A stretch of 64,000 nucleotides of DNA from Isoetes taiwanensis (GCA_021234155.1 JAJEKV010000032.1:5463835-5527834); one strand, 5' to 3'. Counted from the first letter of the stretch, positions 1 to 12,044 are shown. The notes: generated from the letters alone by a model not told the origin. Numbers and translations are program-made.

Positions 1-402
1 TTGAGCCAAGAACACCAAAACATGATGAATCTGAGAAAAATAATGTGGTAAGGCTAATTCTAAGGTAGGAATTAGTTAGAATAGCATGTTTTAATTACCT
101 AAAAACCCTAGAAATGTATGAGATCTCACAGCTCGCGCCTGGTCGCAAAACTAAACATTAGTATTGGAACGAGGCTGAAAGTCGTGAGACCAATAATTAG
201 AAAAAGTCTGAAATAAGTATAAGTTTTAGATAAATTGGTGCCTTAGCATGTTAAACAGAGCAACTTGAGTTTTGACCTAAAATTCCCCAAGCTATAAATA
301 GATGTAGAACCCCCTCATTTTTTCGTCCAAGCCCTAGAAATCCGCTCTTCCCAACTTAGGCTTATCTTTCGGGCGCTTTTATCCGATTGACGATCCGGTA
401 GC
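1..402 (+). other. AT-rich leader/promoter-like segment with an ~80-bp hairpin-forming repeat
   Basis: No gene is visible. Positions about 110-190 hold a block that recurs, diverged, at about 1812-1903 and 2025-2100: a 'gatgtctc...gctcgcgcc' half and a 'gaggcgc...gcgtgagacc' half, separated by an A-rich spacer, so each copy could fold back on itself. A TATA-like ctataaatag lies near 291-301, about 100 bases before the ATG at 403. The same arrangement (repeat, TATA-like ctataaatag, then ATG) recurs at 1812-2409. I read it as the leader or LTR-like promoter of a decayed retroelement; no LTR end or primer site could be placed. Confidence 0.45.
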
Positions 403-1440
403 ATGGCCCGAACCAAACAGACCGCCAAGGAAGCGCGCCGCCCAGGCGAAACCACCACAAATGCCAATCGAGGCAGAGATCATTCGAAGATGCTTCGAGA
501 GGCTCGCGCAGAGGGGGTCGCTCGCCTTCTGGACGAAGAGCAAGACACCTCCGACCGATTGATGTCTTCAACCAGCAGGTGGAGGAGGGCGAGGCCACAT
601 CACCAAACTCCATGGACGCCGAGACGAGGGAGGTGTATGAAGAAATAGAGCGGAGATCCCGCAGCGTGAACAAGCGGATTATCCGGACGCGACCCACGAG
701 ATCCTCGAAAGCGGGATGAGCAGATGTGGCAGTCCGAGCCACGGAGGTAGCGCGCACTTAGAAGGTTCATCGTAAAGCACGAAGCCGCGTAAGAAAAGGG
801 AAGACAAAAAAGAGGAAAAGGAAGGAAGAGGAACAAAAGGCGCTAGAAGAAAAAGAAGAAAGAGAAAGGGAAGTTCGTATCGGGTATAAGGAGAACGGGC
901 GACCGCCTGCAAGGAAGAGGGGCCGAACCCAAATATTATCATCAAGGAGCCAAAATCGATGAACCCCCAAACCCCTCCGACGACTCTTCTGAGGAGGACT
1001 TCGACCCTAATGCTGCAGGTGGGAGCTCTTCCAAGCACCCAGGCGATGAACAGGAAGCACCTCGAAAGGGCCAAGACTGAAAGCAGCCAAAGACTGAGCA
1101 ACCCCAGCCAGACCAAGTGCGTAACCCCCCGAAAATCTAAGATGGGATAGAAAGAAGCAACCAAGACCTGCCCGAAGCCTCACGCCACCGACAGGGTGAA
1201 GATCTACGAGAGGAAGATGAGGGAGCACGAGGCCTACATGAAGAAATGGGAGGCCTATAACCAATATTATGAAGAAAACAGGGTTAGGGTCATCGAGGGA
1301 GGGCGACCAACGGCAAAGAAACCTTAAAGCCGCCACCACCGAAGCCCAAGGTTCCCAAGCCACCACCAAAGAAGAAAGCTGATAGAAAGGAGGTGGAGAG
1401 AAGAGCTAAGGGAGATTAGACACTTCCAGTAGCCAGCTAC
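403..1440 (+). pseudogene. Degenerate ORF with histone H3-like N-terminus and charged K/E-rich body
   Basis: The frame starting at 403 encodes MARTKQTA followed by KEARRPGETT; the first eight residues are those of histone H3, after which there is no H3 similarity. The frame runs to about 550, shifts, continues (Q-Q-V-E-E-G-E, then basic E-E-R-R-S-R-S-V) to a stop near 709, then becomes a Lys/Glu-rich coil (KGKTKKRKRKEEE), an acidic SDDSSEEDFDPNAAGG stretch near 970-1015, and a charged helical segment (KIYERKMREHEAYMKKWEAY) at about 1200-1260. At least three frameshifts or stops break it. It lies behind a TATA-like sequence, so it may be the first ORF of a retroelement or a captured chromatin-related gene. 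No catalytic domain was recognised; the function is unknown. Confidence 0.4.
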
Positions 1441-2408
1441 GGTCTCCTAATCCCCCGTGCCCCTTCGGCCGGTTAGTGCGTGAAGTGATGCAGACCCTAC
1501 GAATCAGACTTTAGAGTCCGCTTGACGAGGCGCTGGCCGGCAATGCAAGAGGCGGTGAGAGGCAAAGATAGTACAACATTTTGAAGATTCAACAACCTGC
1601 ACTATCCACGTGGCGAAAGTAACCTTAATGCGACAAGACATGAGTCTTGGCGACCCGCATTAAGGGAGAACGCATATAGAAACTTTTGTTGTAAATAATT
1701 AAAAATTTTGTAATATAGAGCAATTTTGTGTACCTTGATAACATAAACTTGGGTAATTAGAGCAAATTAATAAGTTTTAGCTTTTATTTCAAAGTGAAAT
1801 AGGACATTTGGGAGCCCAGAGACATGATGTCTCCACGGCTCGCGCCGTCATAAAACAAAAAGTTAGGATTGAAGCGAGGCGCAAAGGCGTGAGACCTACC
1901 CCAAGCTTGACCAAAAACAGCTCCAAATTGACCAAATAAGGGGTCGATTCTGCCTAATTTGATGAGCCCATCACCCTTACACCATTAGTTTACCCAAGTT
2001 GGACATCTTTGATTAAAATGGGACTGATGTCTCACATTGCCGCTGGTCGCTGAAAACAAAAAGTTAGTTTTGAAGCGAGGCGCAGTCGTGGAGACCTCTT
2101 ACCAATTCTTCACCGGGACTTGTCAAAGTCACCTTCAAACCATCTTGCATAGCATCTTTTAGGTAACCTAGCCTTGCTCAAGCATCTCCTATAGTCCTCA
2201 AACTCCTATTTTGACCTCGGATAAGTTAGAATTACCCAATCCTAGGAAATTTTCAAGTCATCCAAAATTAGGGTTTCCCCTTTTTTCTATAAATAGACCC
2301 GTCACTTCTCGGATAGCACCCTACAAATCTGCTCCTGCCCTTCTAGCCGATTTCCCAACTCCCCTGAAGCTCTTGCAACCGTTTGTTACCCTCTTACGCA
2401 ATTAATCA
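1441..2408 (+). other. Second leader-like segment with two more copies of the hairpin repeat
   Basis: No gene is seen. Copies of the ~80-bp repeat occur at about 1812-1903 and 2025-2100. Further on, ctataaatag near 2289-2298 precedes an ATG at 2409 by about 110 bases, repeating the architecture of 1-402. The two leader+ORF modules therefore look like diverged copies of one unit. Confidence 0.4.
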
Positions 2409-3990
2409 ATGGCAACCGATTCGAGAGATGATGGTACCGGCTTCATCTTCTAAGCGAGGCCGACGTCGACCAAATCTTCGGATCTTCTTGAAGGAGGTAG
2501 ACGTCCAAGCAACCTTGCACGCGACCCCAGCTTATAGTAGAGTCTTGGTGAGTTCCAAGCTAGGGTAGAACCAGCTAGTGCAACTCCCCCTTGTGTAGGA
2601 TATTTTGTTCCTAGGCGGTCCCTGCGGCGGCATTAGGCGATGTCCCAACATCGCCAAATACCTCACAAACAAAGCACCACACCGAGCCAATGGTCCTAAA
2701 CGTCAACGGGGACCAAGTACTTCTCTTTCAACACGCCGGCAATCTTTCTCACCACCGTCTTAGAACATCGTGGAAACCTCCATTCCCCATGGGCGTGGAT
2801 CCATTAAGCCGTGCAGCGAAGAACAACGGCTCCTCACCGGTATGAGCGAGGGCGAGAAGGGAAGGGAAGAAGACTTCGGATGAACGAATCTGTCGAGGAG
2901 GAGGAAGGCGATGTCGAGCTCGACCCGGCAGAGGCGGCGACAAGCGGCGAGGTGGCAAGACTTGAAAAAAGCCGTGACTCTCCAGTCAGCGCCACCCCTC
3001 CGGGTTAGGCATCACAAGCCTAGCTCCCATTATCGTCGAAGGTGAGGAGTTTCTACTCCTAAGCGACATTCAAAACCTCCCGTGCGGGGGAAGGGAGTAC
3101 CGACCTGAAGAGTTGCTGCACCAACTCAGAAGAACGGACTTGGGCGACTTCATCGTCCGAGGAGGTCGACTTCCCCCTCCAAGTAAGGGAAGCCGACACT
3201 TACACGGGAGAGTTTACCTCCGACATCCAAGCCTACAGCAACATCATCGGAGGCGAGATCATGGGGAGGCGGACAAGGCGAGAACAAGCTACCGACGGAG
3301 GAAGAGTTCCTTGCTCTCGAGGAACAGATGGGGATCCGCTATGCGACCTCAAACATCCTAACGCAAGCTTCGTCCGCAGCACCTCCCTGATAGGGCAGGT
3401 GGACCTCGGGGAGGGCTTCAAAGCGGTCGAGAGACTGCTGTGGAGCTCACCACGGTGGAGGTTGATGATTTGAGAAGGCATTACGAGTTGGATACCGAGT
3501 GGCGAGGACCCGCCTGGCAACGACAGGTCATTACGCTATTACACGCCATTGCTGATGGATGGAAGAATAGCGGTTATCCACCGCGAAATTCACCCCCGTG
3601 AGGCGGGAAGGAGTATCGCCACTGATTGCACTCGATTCGCCGGCATGCCGCGGCTACCCTTAACACCGAGTATGCAATCTCGGTGAAAAGAGCGGTAGCA
3701 CTCGGCGTCTTCGACTTCGCCATACCTTCACAAAGGCAGTGCAAGGCAAGGCATCGATGGCGGCCTTATACCTCCCACCGCGAGAATAGAAGATTTGGCA
3801 AGGGGCATTACAAGGTGGATCTTCAGCCAATGTCCTTAGGAACTTGGGCCACTTTCGGTGGGAACAACCCAAGTGAAAAAGTTCTGGAGGATAATCCATC
3901 TTACCGACATCAACGAAATGATTAGCGATGGTTGCAAGTTCTTGTATTAGTGTAATATAAAATATAAATATAACATTCTCTTGCACTATA
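2409..3990 (+). pseudogene. Decayed ORF of the second module, unidentified
   Basis: Open segments in shifting frames follow the leader at 1441-2408. Examples are GRRRPNLRIFLKEVDVQATL near 2457-2520 and LPTEEEFLALEEQMGIRYAT near 3290-3350. The region is GC-rich compared with the AT-rich DNA that starts at about 3930. Frames change every 100-300 bases, so no continuous protein exists. It may be gag-like or captured sequence; no zinc knuckle or enzyme motif is visible. The terminal part (3930-4060) is AT-rich and empty. Confidence 0.3.
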
Positions 3991-4229
3991 AATGTTTTGT
4001 TGATATATTTTGTGTCCCCTCAACCATGCCAACAAACATAAATAATGCAAGAAAGCAAGGAAAGCTAACCATGTAGATATGAACCACTTGTGTATGCGAC
4101 TAGAGGCCTAAGCGCAGGAGAACGACAAGCTGGAAACTTCAGAGGGAGAACAGAGCCCGCCCAGCCACGCCGGCAAAGGAACCTGCTTGAAGAATTTGGA
4201 CAAATGACCCCGAGAAGAAGAAATATCGC

Positions 4230-5990
4230 AAAATGAGGACCGGACCTCGAGCGGATAAAGGCCTTGCTAGCCGCACGCGAGGAGCAGTTCGATTAGGTAA
4301 CTCAACCGCCGCCAAGCATCAGCTCGAGAACAGGAAGAGACAAGAAGAGGAGCAAAGAGGAAGGTCCCCGGCTGGACTCCTCTCGCTCAGCTTCGGTCCG
4401 ACTCCGGTCCGAGGAAGAAGAAGAGCGTAATCAAGTCCGAAAGCAGACGAAAAGGCGAGGAACCACCGGAGGGGATCTATGACAAAGGGACACAAGAACC
4501 TCGACTACCGGAAGAAAGTAGACTCTGCATTGGGAAATGTTTGGAAGGCGGAAGCTCGAGCAATTCAACAATTCAAAGGTCGGGCATGGAGGCGGAGGCT
4601 TGGCTTGACGAGATGAGCCGAATCGGCAATGCCTATAGTATGAAGGATAAGGATAAAGGCCCGGGTGGCAAATAACCCGAAGGAAAGCAAAGCGACGATT
4701 TGGTGGAAGGGCTATGCCAAGGCTCATGGCTTAAGCGAGGGATGCTTGCGTTCAAGAAGTTTGCTAAAGCCTTCAAAGCCGCCATTACGTTCCAAGAGAG
4801 CACAAGTCCAAGATGATCACGGCGGTTCTACAAAGTTGCGGCAAAGGCAACAAGTCGTCTGAGAAATACACGGAGGAATTTATGAGGCTAAAATTTTGTA
4901 TGTGCAAAGTTAGGTGAGAAGCATGCGCTGGAAAAAGCTACATTGAAGGTCCGAATGAGGAGATCCGCACTTAAGCTTGTAAGGGCAATAAACCCTAGAA
5001 CGAGATCGGGCGCGAGTCCAAGGCAATAAGCTTGCAGGGACGGGACCTCGGAATAGCTGGCGAGGCAACAAAGATATTACCAAGATAAAGGCAAGGCGTG
5101 GCGGTTTTAGCAGGACAGCCCGGCCCGGACCACCAGCTAGAGCCCCATATAGTGGCAATCAAGGGAAACAGCCGGGAGAAGAAGCGGGTGTCCTTCAAAG
5201 ACAAGCGGAAGGGTCAAACTACTCCAAAGCGGTCGCGATCCTTTTCGCAGGCCATGCCCAAGGAAAAGAGATTAGTGCATAGAAAAGCGGCTTTGCTTAG
5301 GTGTTTCCCAACCGGGCCATAGGGCGGCCGACCCGCCCATATGTCATGAGTGCTGGCTAGCGAGTTGGGGAGATTGGGACACTCGTCGGCGGCGGCGACG
5401 ACGAGGGAGGCCCGCGACTACATTCGGGGTGAGTGTCATATCTTTGCCGCAATAGATACTGAGCAAGCGTAAAGCCGGTATAAAAGTAATTTCCACGATG
5501 GGAAGGCCAAGGCCAAGTCATTTATAGTCCCGATAGATTCGAAGTAGCCATAACTTTGCATCTCCCGAATGGTTCAAATGTTGAAGTTGAAACCATTAAA
5601 GTCAAAGCCAAGGCCGTTGTCTTAGCAAGTGGAGCGATAAAAGCGGTGGCGGTAAAAAAGAATCAACTTTGACATCGACTTGCCGGGATTAAGATCCGAT
5701 AGGGGCGGAGGTAATGGGCATCGGCAAATATGACTTGATAATAGGTATGGAGTACCTTGGACCAGCGGGGGCCATTATTGATTGTGGAAGCGGAAGGTGA
5801 CCTTCCCAAAGACCCGGCAGGGCAAGATCATTGAGATAACGGTAAAAAGTTGTTCCCATCATGCGGTGTATGTCTTCTAAACGGTTTGTTCAAGTGCTTT
5901 AAGAGTGAGCAAGTGGCATACATCTTCAAGCTTGAGATTAGTGAGCCGGAATCGGAAGGAAGCAAAGAAGACAAGATGCTCGACAAGTTG
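4230..5990 (+). pseudogene. Gypsy gag and protease region, degenerate
   Basis: Segments such as VANNPKESKATIWWKGYAKA (about 4660-4720) and the basic stretch following it fit a gypsy gag capsid region. The expected zinc-knuckle position (about 5300-5360) is garbled by a frameshift. Between 5430 and 5900 a protease-like segment (FAAIDTEQA, where a catalytic D-T/S-G would be expected) lacks an intact triad. The piece near 5865-5935 (CMSSKRFVQVL, then EQVAYIFKLEI) is the linker before reverse transcriptase and is also present in the minus-strand gypsy at 29860-29912. All of it is non-functional. Confidence 0.55.
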
Positions 5991-6990
5991 CGAGGCAAAT
6001 AGCTAAGTTGATCCGCGGAGTTCCACGATCTCTTTCGGATGAGATCAAGCGGCTCCCTCCTTATAGAGGAGTCGAGTCGCGAGATAGCACTTTCGAGCAG
6101 GGGACAAAGCCAACAAGCAAGGCTCCATATAGAATGACAACGCGGGGAGTTGTCCGGGCCCGAAAAGCGATTCTTGGGAGCTGCTCGACCTAGGTTTCAT
6201 TAGACCTAGTGTCTCGCCGTTTGGGCGCCCATTCTTTTGTCAAGAAGAAGGATGGATCTTTGAGGATGTGCATAGACTATAGGCAGTTGAATAAGCACAC
6301 CATTAAGAACAAGTATCGCTTCCAAGATCGGGGCGACTTGATGGATCAGCTTCAAGGAGCAAAGATCTTCTCAAAATCGACTTAAGGTCGGGTTACCATC
6401 GAGATACGGATAAAGGAGGAGGATATCCACAAGACCTCCTTCAGGGCCTTGGTATGGGCATTATGAGTTCCACAGTGATGCCTTTTCGACATCAAATGCC
6501 CCCCGCTTAGCGTTCATGAGGCTCATGAGCGATATCTTGAGGAGTTCTGGACACCTTTGTGATTGTTTTCTTTGATGACATTTTGGTGTATAGCAGATCC
6601 CTTGAAGAGCACGTGCAACATTTGAGAAGGGTGCTAGAGAAGTTGAAGAGGCACCGGTTATGCGCCAAGTTGTCGGAGTGCCGCCGCGCAGCGAAAGGTG
6701 GAATACCTTGGTCCCGTGATCTCGGCGAGAGAGGCATCTCGGCGGACCCGCCAAGATTGAGCCGATGATCCGGTGGCGGCGCCCGAATATTGCACGAGGT
6801 CCAAGTTTTCTCGGTCTAGCGGTACTACGGGAAGTTCGTGAAGAACTTTGCTAAGATAACAGCCCGTTCGCGGACCCTACGAGGGCGAGAGAAGGTGAAA
6901 AGATCGGGTAGAGCATTGGCACAAGAAAGCCCAAAAGGGGTTTGAATTGTTGAAAGAAGCTCGGCGGCGGCCTTCTTGACCTTGCGGACC
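5990..6990 (+). pseudogene. Gypsy reverse transcriptase, degenerate
   Basis: The N-terminal RT segment DEIKRLPPYRGVESR...TKPTSKAPYRM is at 6040-6140. The palm segment VFFDDILVYSRSLEEHVQHL lies at 6563-6620 and keeps the two catalytic aspartates of the (F/Y)xDD box. The stretches between them (about 6200-6550) are readable only by changing frame. Downstream LGYVI/EGI-type sequence near 6700-6745 and the FLG-YYGKFVKNF connection near 6810-6850 are also shifted. RT copies the element RNA into DNA in the cytoplasmic particle; this copy cannot do so. Confidence 0.75.
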
Positions 6991-7430
6991 GGGGAGAAAA
7001 GATAAGCTTGTAGCAACGGATCACGAGTAAGATAGCTACTGAGTGCGGTGCTTATGCAAGAAGAGCGTGTGGTAGCGTATGATTCGAGGAAGATGAACGG
7101 CGCCGAGACGCCGCTACCCAACGATCGATCGAATTGCTTGCGGTTGTCGAGGCGTTAAGAATATGGAGGCACTACCTCTTGGGAAGGAAGTTCCAATTGG
7201 ATCTGGACCATCGAGAGCCTCCAATATGTATTCACGCAACCACACCTCAATCTGAGGCGGCGGAGATGGATGGAGTTCCTCGAGGAATCGACTTTGATGT
7301 AGTCTACAAGCCGGGGAAACTCAATGTGGTAGCGGATCGCTTTCAAGGCATCCCCCGACAACTAGAGTGCATTGCAATGCAATTTTAACGCTCTCCGGCG
7401 ACTTTGGTAAGAGGATTGAAGAGTCCTTGC
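6990..7430 (+). pseudogene. Gypsy RNase H domain, degenerate
   Basis: Recognisable pieces are the KLVATD-type strand near 7005-7030, [13 protein letters not shown] near 7060-7100, LLAVVEALRIWRHYLLGRKF at 7130-7190 and DVVYKPGKLNVVAD at 7295-7340. The block corresponds to the better preserved RNase H of the minus-strand gypsy (18250-18840 plus 28801-28880). Frame changes near 7100, 7210 and 7380 inactivate it. Confidence 0.7.
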
Positions 7431-8900
7431 CAGCGGGCGTGGATTTCAAGGAGGTATGGGCAAGCCTTTCTAAGGAGGCTAGAACAGATAAAGAGGGAGG
7501 CCTTCAAGCATTATAAGAAGGAAGGCAACTGTTATACCATAAGAACAAGTTGTCGCGTGCGAGAATCATCGGTGTAAGGAAGTTGATCCTCCATGACACG
7601 CTGCTTGACAGCCAATAGGCGGCCATCGCGGGATTCATGAAAACATATTTCAAAGTCTTGCGGCAGCTATTATTGGCCAGGAATGAAGAAGCAAATAGCT
7701 TCGCTACATCAAGGAATGTCGGCTATGCCCGAAAGCGAAAGCGAGCTTAATTCGGGGGCATTAGAGCCATTAAGCGGTGCCAAGCGCTAAGTGGGAGGTA
7801 ATCGGCATGGATTTCATCACGGGACTCCCAAGAACGGCGAGAGGCAAGGATGCCTTAATGGTAGTGGTCGACAAGTTGTCGAAGATGGCACATTTTGTGC
7901 CTTGCGGAACCACAATCTGACCATGGATACGACAAAGCTCTTCACCAAAGAGATCTTGAGGCTTCATGGCATGCCAAGGGAGATCATCTCCGGCCGAGGG
8001 ATCCGAAGTTCATGGCGCCTTTTGGCAAGACCTCTTTGCGGCGATCCGCGAAGCTATCCATGAGCCGCGGCATATCATCCTCGAGACGGATGGCGGGCGG
8101 AGCGGACCAGCGGGATCTTAGAGGACATGCTACGAAACTATATGCGGAATAAGCAAAGTATGTGGGAAGAATTTATTCACTTGGTGGAGTTTGCATACAA
8201 TAGCACCAGCGGGAATCATCCCAAATGTCACCGTTTATGATCAATTCACGACTATCGATTGCCTAACTCCGGACACTTGGCACAACCAGGTGTCAAAAGT
8301 GGAAGTTCGCGGCGCCAGATGTTGGCCCGATATCGGCGGCTTGTAGAGGAAGTTCGTGGCTATCGCTAGCGGCAAGAAGTCGTCAAAAGAGCATCGTAGA
8401 CAAGCATCGAGCGATAAAGAGAGTTCAAAGTGGGAGATGATGTTTGGCTCAAGATTAAGGTGAAGCGGTGGCTTCGGGATCGGCAATTGCAAGAAGCTTG
8501 CTCCAAGGTGGGCTGGACCTTCGAATAGTCGAGAAACTAGGCAATCAAGCCTACAAGCTAGACTTGCCGGCACACCTAAAGATTCATAAGGTCTTCCACG
8601 TGAGTTTGCTAAAGAAGCATACCCCAAATCCGGCGAAGTCTTGGATTATATACTTATTTGTTGGAAATGATGGAGGAACGGTGGAAATAGTTCGAAATTG
8701 ATTCTTGATAAAGCTTTCAAGAAAAGCGAGGAGATCGAGAATTCCTCCGATTATTTGGTCAAGTGGAAACACTTACGGTGGAAGGCATGCGTGGGTACTT
8801 AAGAAAGATTTAGTAAAGCGGTACCCACGGTTTATGGAGCAATGGGGACGGCAAGGTCATCTCAGAAGAAATGCGGCTCGGGCATGTCGATTTGTGTAGG
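7430..8900 (+). pseudogene. Gypsy integrase with C-terminal chromodomain, degenerate
   Basis: A broken zinc-binding region (AGHAGFMKTYFK-like, 7620-7660, and FWPGMKKQIA near 7675-7700) is followed by the core: MDFITGLPRT near 7806, VVVDKLSKMAHFVPCGTT near 7862-7915, FTKEILRLHGMPREIIS near 7945-7990 and a garbled second-aspartate segment. The C-terminal part includes [20 protein letters not shown] (8555-8620), the usual gypsy integrase end. It is followed by the chromodomain-like ILDKAFKKSEEIENSSDYLV (about 8700-8760) and VKWKHLRWK. The chromodomain places the element among chromoviruses, whose integrases can be steered by histone marks. Numerous indels make it non-functional. Confidence 0.75.
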
Positions 8901-9780
8901 TTAATTCTTGTATAGTTAAGATTAATCTCGCATGCCACCTAAAGCTTAGTATGGGTTGCATCGCGTTGTCACCGATGATGGGACCACTACGGTGATCTCT
9001 AGGGGCGTGGTGTAATGTCAATGTAGGCATGAACAGCGTTTCCGCTTGGGCGAGTGGAAGGTAGATTAGAAAGTCTACTTCGTCCCCGCGGAAGGAGACC
9101 GACCTCGAGAAAAGAGGTCATTAAGGAATGCATTGATAGGGAAAGCACCTTTAGCCCCATATATGCTTTGATAGGAGGAATCCATCCTTCCGCCCCCACG
9201 AGAAGGATATCCTCCACTGTTGGGCAACTAGAGGTGTAGGCATGGCAGCGGCATATAGGCATATAGGCTTTGTCTCCACGGCCATTATGGAAGATTCATC
9301 CTCTTCCTACGTAGGAGATTAGCCATGCATTCATGTAGATAGGTGGGGTGGTCACCATATAACCAAAATTTATTAAATAATTAAAAAAAATCGTACTAGC
9401 GTGAGTGTCGACCTGCGAGGCCGTGAAGCTCAGGAGAGCAAGGAGGTCGAAGCTCACGAAGACTTGCAACACAAGTTTTGTTGGAATGTGCTGCAAGGAA
9501 TGAAGAGTACCTCGGACAATAATTATAGATATGAAATGTTGAAACTTTGTCTAAACTTAAGATAGTGAATACCTTGTTTAATGATGTTGTGAGTTGATAA
9601 GTATTCCATGATATAATGACGTAATAATGTTCTAAAGGTAATTACCTTAGGGTAATCGTGATAAATGTATAAAGATTATATTATAGGCATCACGTTGATT
9701 GCAGGGTTGCGGTTAGGAAGATCCCAAGGTGGGGAGACCCACGATCTTTGCGAGACGACATCATTTCAAGGTGGGGAGAA
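8901..9780 (+). other. Gypsy 3' untranslated spacer ending in a polypurine tract
   Basis: No ORF is supported. Part of it (about 9060-9170, around 'gaggtcattaaggaatgcattgatagg') is homologous to the minus-strand spacer at 11354-11463. The last bases before the LTR, aaggtggggagaa (9768-9780), make a good polypurine tract. The tract and the LTR's TG start fix the LTR boundary. Confidence 0.6.
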
Positions 9781-11353
9781 TGTGGCGTTCCGGCCACGAT
9801 TATCACGGTCCCGGGGCGTATCTTTATCTTGCCCGTCAACGCATACCGCCACTCCCTCCGGCCAAGCGTTAATGCGCCACGGATAGCGGGTAAGTAGCCC
9901 TAGGGGGCAACTTGCTAGGAGTGTTCATATATTATTAATGTGCACATGTGCACATTAATGAGGGCACACCTTTCCATGTTGGCATATTTTGCCACCTAGC
10001 CATTAAAGGCAAGTGGGGCCTTTCCAATTATCCCACATGCCAAATTGGGTAATTGGAAACCCTAGCCTAAACCCCATGTCTATTTAGGGTAGGAAAACCC
10101 TAGCTTGCTAGTTTTTTAGATCCTTAGGGTTTTAGAGCTTTCGAGTTTGGCTGCCCGAGGCCAAAACCGCCTCCCGAGCGCCGCCAAATTGCACCATCGG
10201 TTCCCACAGAATTAAAACTCATTTCGGCATGATGGTTGAACTTCGGGTCAGGAGGAGCCACTCAAGGATCGGGTATTTGGTCAATTTAATAGCTTAAACC
10301 GTCTTCTAGTCATAGAATCGGTAGGTTTTAGACTATTAAATTGCCCATAGTAACTATCTAGATCTTAGATCTCGGACACTAACTAAAGAACCTAACTCTA
10401 TGATTAGATCTAGTTCTTTAGTTCTTACAATGATGTATTTGGATGATGTATCTCTGTGAACTCCTTGTATTGGGAAGGGGGTAGAGACCTAAAGCCTTGT
10501 AGTTGATGCTCCTAGAGTAGCCTCTCTAGCACACTTGTAGTTCTTGCGGCCCACACAAAGAGCCACACACAGTTGTGGGTGAAGGGGGCAGGCGGCTTAT
10601 AAGGAGGTGTGTTGTAGCGACCCTATGGTTGCTTTAGGGGGTCCTTTGTGACTAGGTCTAATGGCTTGCCCCAGCTAGCGTGTGGGCAAGGCATGGGCTC
10701 GGCGACACTTTCGTGAGGTGGTGAATATGACCTTCCATTGAGTTCAAGTCGAATCACGGGCGGTGGCCCTCTAGTCACCTTGAGTCGACATTGTAGATCT
10801 CTCGGAGGGAGAGATCCCTACCCGCCCCATCGGGCGGGGAGATGTAACCCGGATATAGCCCCTCGGCTATGCATCCGGCGGGCTACAGTCAGGTCCCAAC
10901 ACTTTTCAGCCTACTCTGCAAAGTGTGCACAGGAGGGGCGGATGGAGTGGACAACCCTAGGCCATGTTCTTATGCCAGCCAAATCCATTGCCATGAATTC
11001 TGTCTGCAATGAACTCTGGAGACCCAAGCTTGTCAGTCCATCCCTGTGTCTGAGCCTTGGGTAGGATTCCCTATGTGATGTGCTGATCTTCGTCTATGCA
11101 GATATGTGGAGGACCATCCTTCGCGATGGTCATATGATGTTGATGTATGTGCTACTGACATGTATGTTTACGCTTCCGCAGCTAGGTAGGCCCTGAGGGA
11201 GACGGGGTGCAATGACCCTTCCACTCTTCCCACTGGAACCCGTTACGGTTGCAGTGTCATGTGGAGGGCCCTGTATTGGCACGGAGCTGGTATGGGGGAT
11301 GAACTCCTGGTTGTATACGGTGAGTGCATCGTATACGAGTAGGGGACGTCACA
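9781..11353 (+). repeat. 3' LTR of the plus-strand gypsy (1,573 bp)
   Basis: It starts TGTGGCGTTCC directly after the polypurine tract and ends GGGACGTCACA, so the ends are short inverted repeats (TGTGRCG/CGTCACA). A TATA-like ctatttaggg near 10079-10088 would put U3 at roughly 300 bp. Blocks inside it (for example 'ttgtattgggaagggggtag' at 10467) match, in reverse orientation, the solo LTRs at 23977-25605 and 52645-54290. All three therefore belong to one diverged LTR family. Confidence 0.75.
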
Positions 11354-11463
11354 GCGTCCTTCCCATAGTAGGCATTAACTAGAGGTGCTTTCCTATCAAT
11401 GCATGCCTGAATGACCTCTTATCTCTCAAGGTCATCTACTTCCGTGGAACGGAAGTAGACTTC

Positions 11464-12044
11464 TTAATCTACCTCACACTCACCTATCGGTTCGGTGTCG
11501 ACTACTTTGGTGACGAGCTGACCCTTGCATTGCTCCATGAATTTGGGGTACTGCTTCTCCAAATCTGATTGTAGTACCCATGTAGCGTCTTTCACAGGTA
11601 AGTACATCCATTTCACTAGGTATTGGAGAAATTGGGATCTTCTTGTCTTCTTATAGGCCCTGTCAAGAAGAACCTCTGGGACGATTTCAAGTTGGTTGTC
11701 CGTCATTTCCAGTAACTCTGTTGTCTCCACTACTTCCTCTGGATTAGGAGTGTGCCTCTTCAGGAGACTTACATGGAAGACCCTATGGATTTTGAGATGT
11801 GCTGGCAGGTCCAACTTGTAGAATTGACTACCTACTCTTTTGGTTATCCTGAATGGCCCAACCCATCTTGGAGCAAGCTTCTTGCAATTGCCGATGCGGA
11901 GCTTCGGTTGCTTGACTTTGATCTTCAGCCATATCTCCAACCTGGAATTCCCTTACGGTTCTGTGCTTATCAGCTATGCTTTTCTGCCTACTTCTCGCTG
12001 CTAGAAGGTATCCTCTTACCTCCTCCACTAGCTGCTGCATATCC
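11464..12044 (-). pseudogene. Integrase C-terminus and chromodomain of the minus gypsy
   Basis: The ORF at 11464-11940 gives [40 protein letters not shown] and then a chromodomain-like block (LLDRAYKKTRRSQF, LQYLVKWMYL, ATWV). A second frame (to 12044) gives QLVEEVRGYLLAARSRQKSI, separated by one frameshift near 11930. The integrase core continues beyond the copia insertion at 17605. The chromodomain keeps aromatic positions (Y in LQYLVKW, W in ATWV), so this copy is younger than the plus-strand one. It ends at a TAG near 11464. Confidence 0.8.

Larger units (their letters stand above)
4060..11353 (+). mobile_element. Decayed Ty3/gypsy chromovirus-type retrotransposon with 3' LTR
   Basis: Fragments in the order gag, protease region, reverse transcriptase, RNase H, integrase, chromodomain, purine-rich tract and LTR run along the plus strand, which is the Ty3/gypsy order. 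Frames are broken by many small indels. Its pol is closely related to that of the minus-strand gypsy at 11354-29912, which helps to place each domain. The LTR ends in CGTCACA at 11353 and abuts the minus-strand gypsy. This suggests that the plus element inserted into it, with gcgtc (11354-11358) as the candidate right-hand target duplication. The 5' LTR is not in the window. Confidence 0.75.

Noticed and set aside
403-648. A histone H3 gene
   Set aside because: Only the first eight residues match; the globular histone fold is absent.
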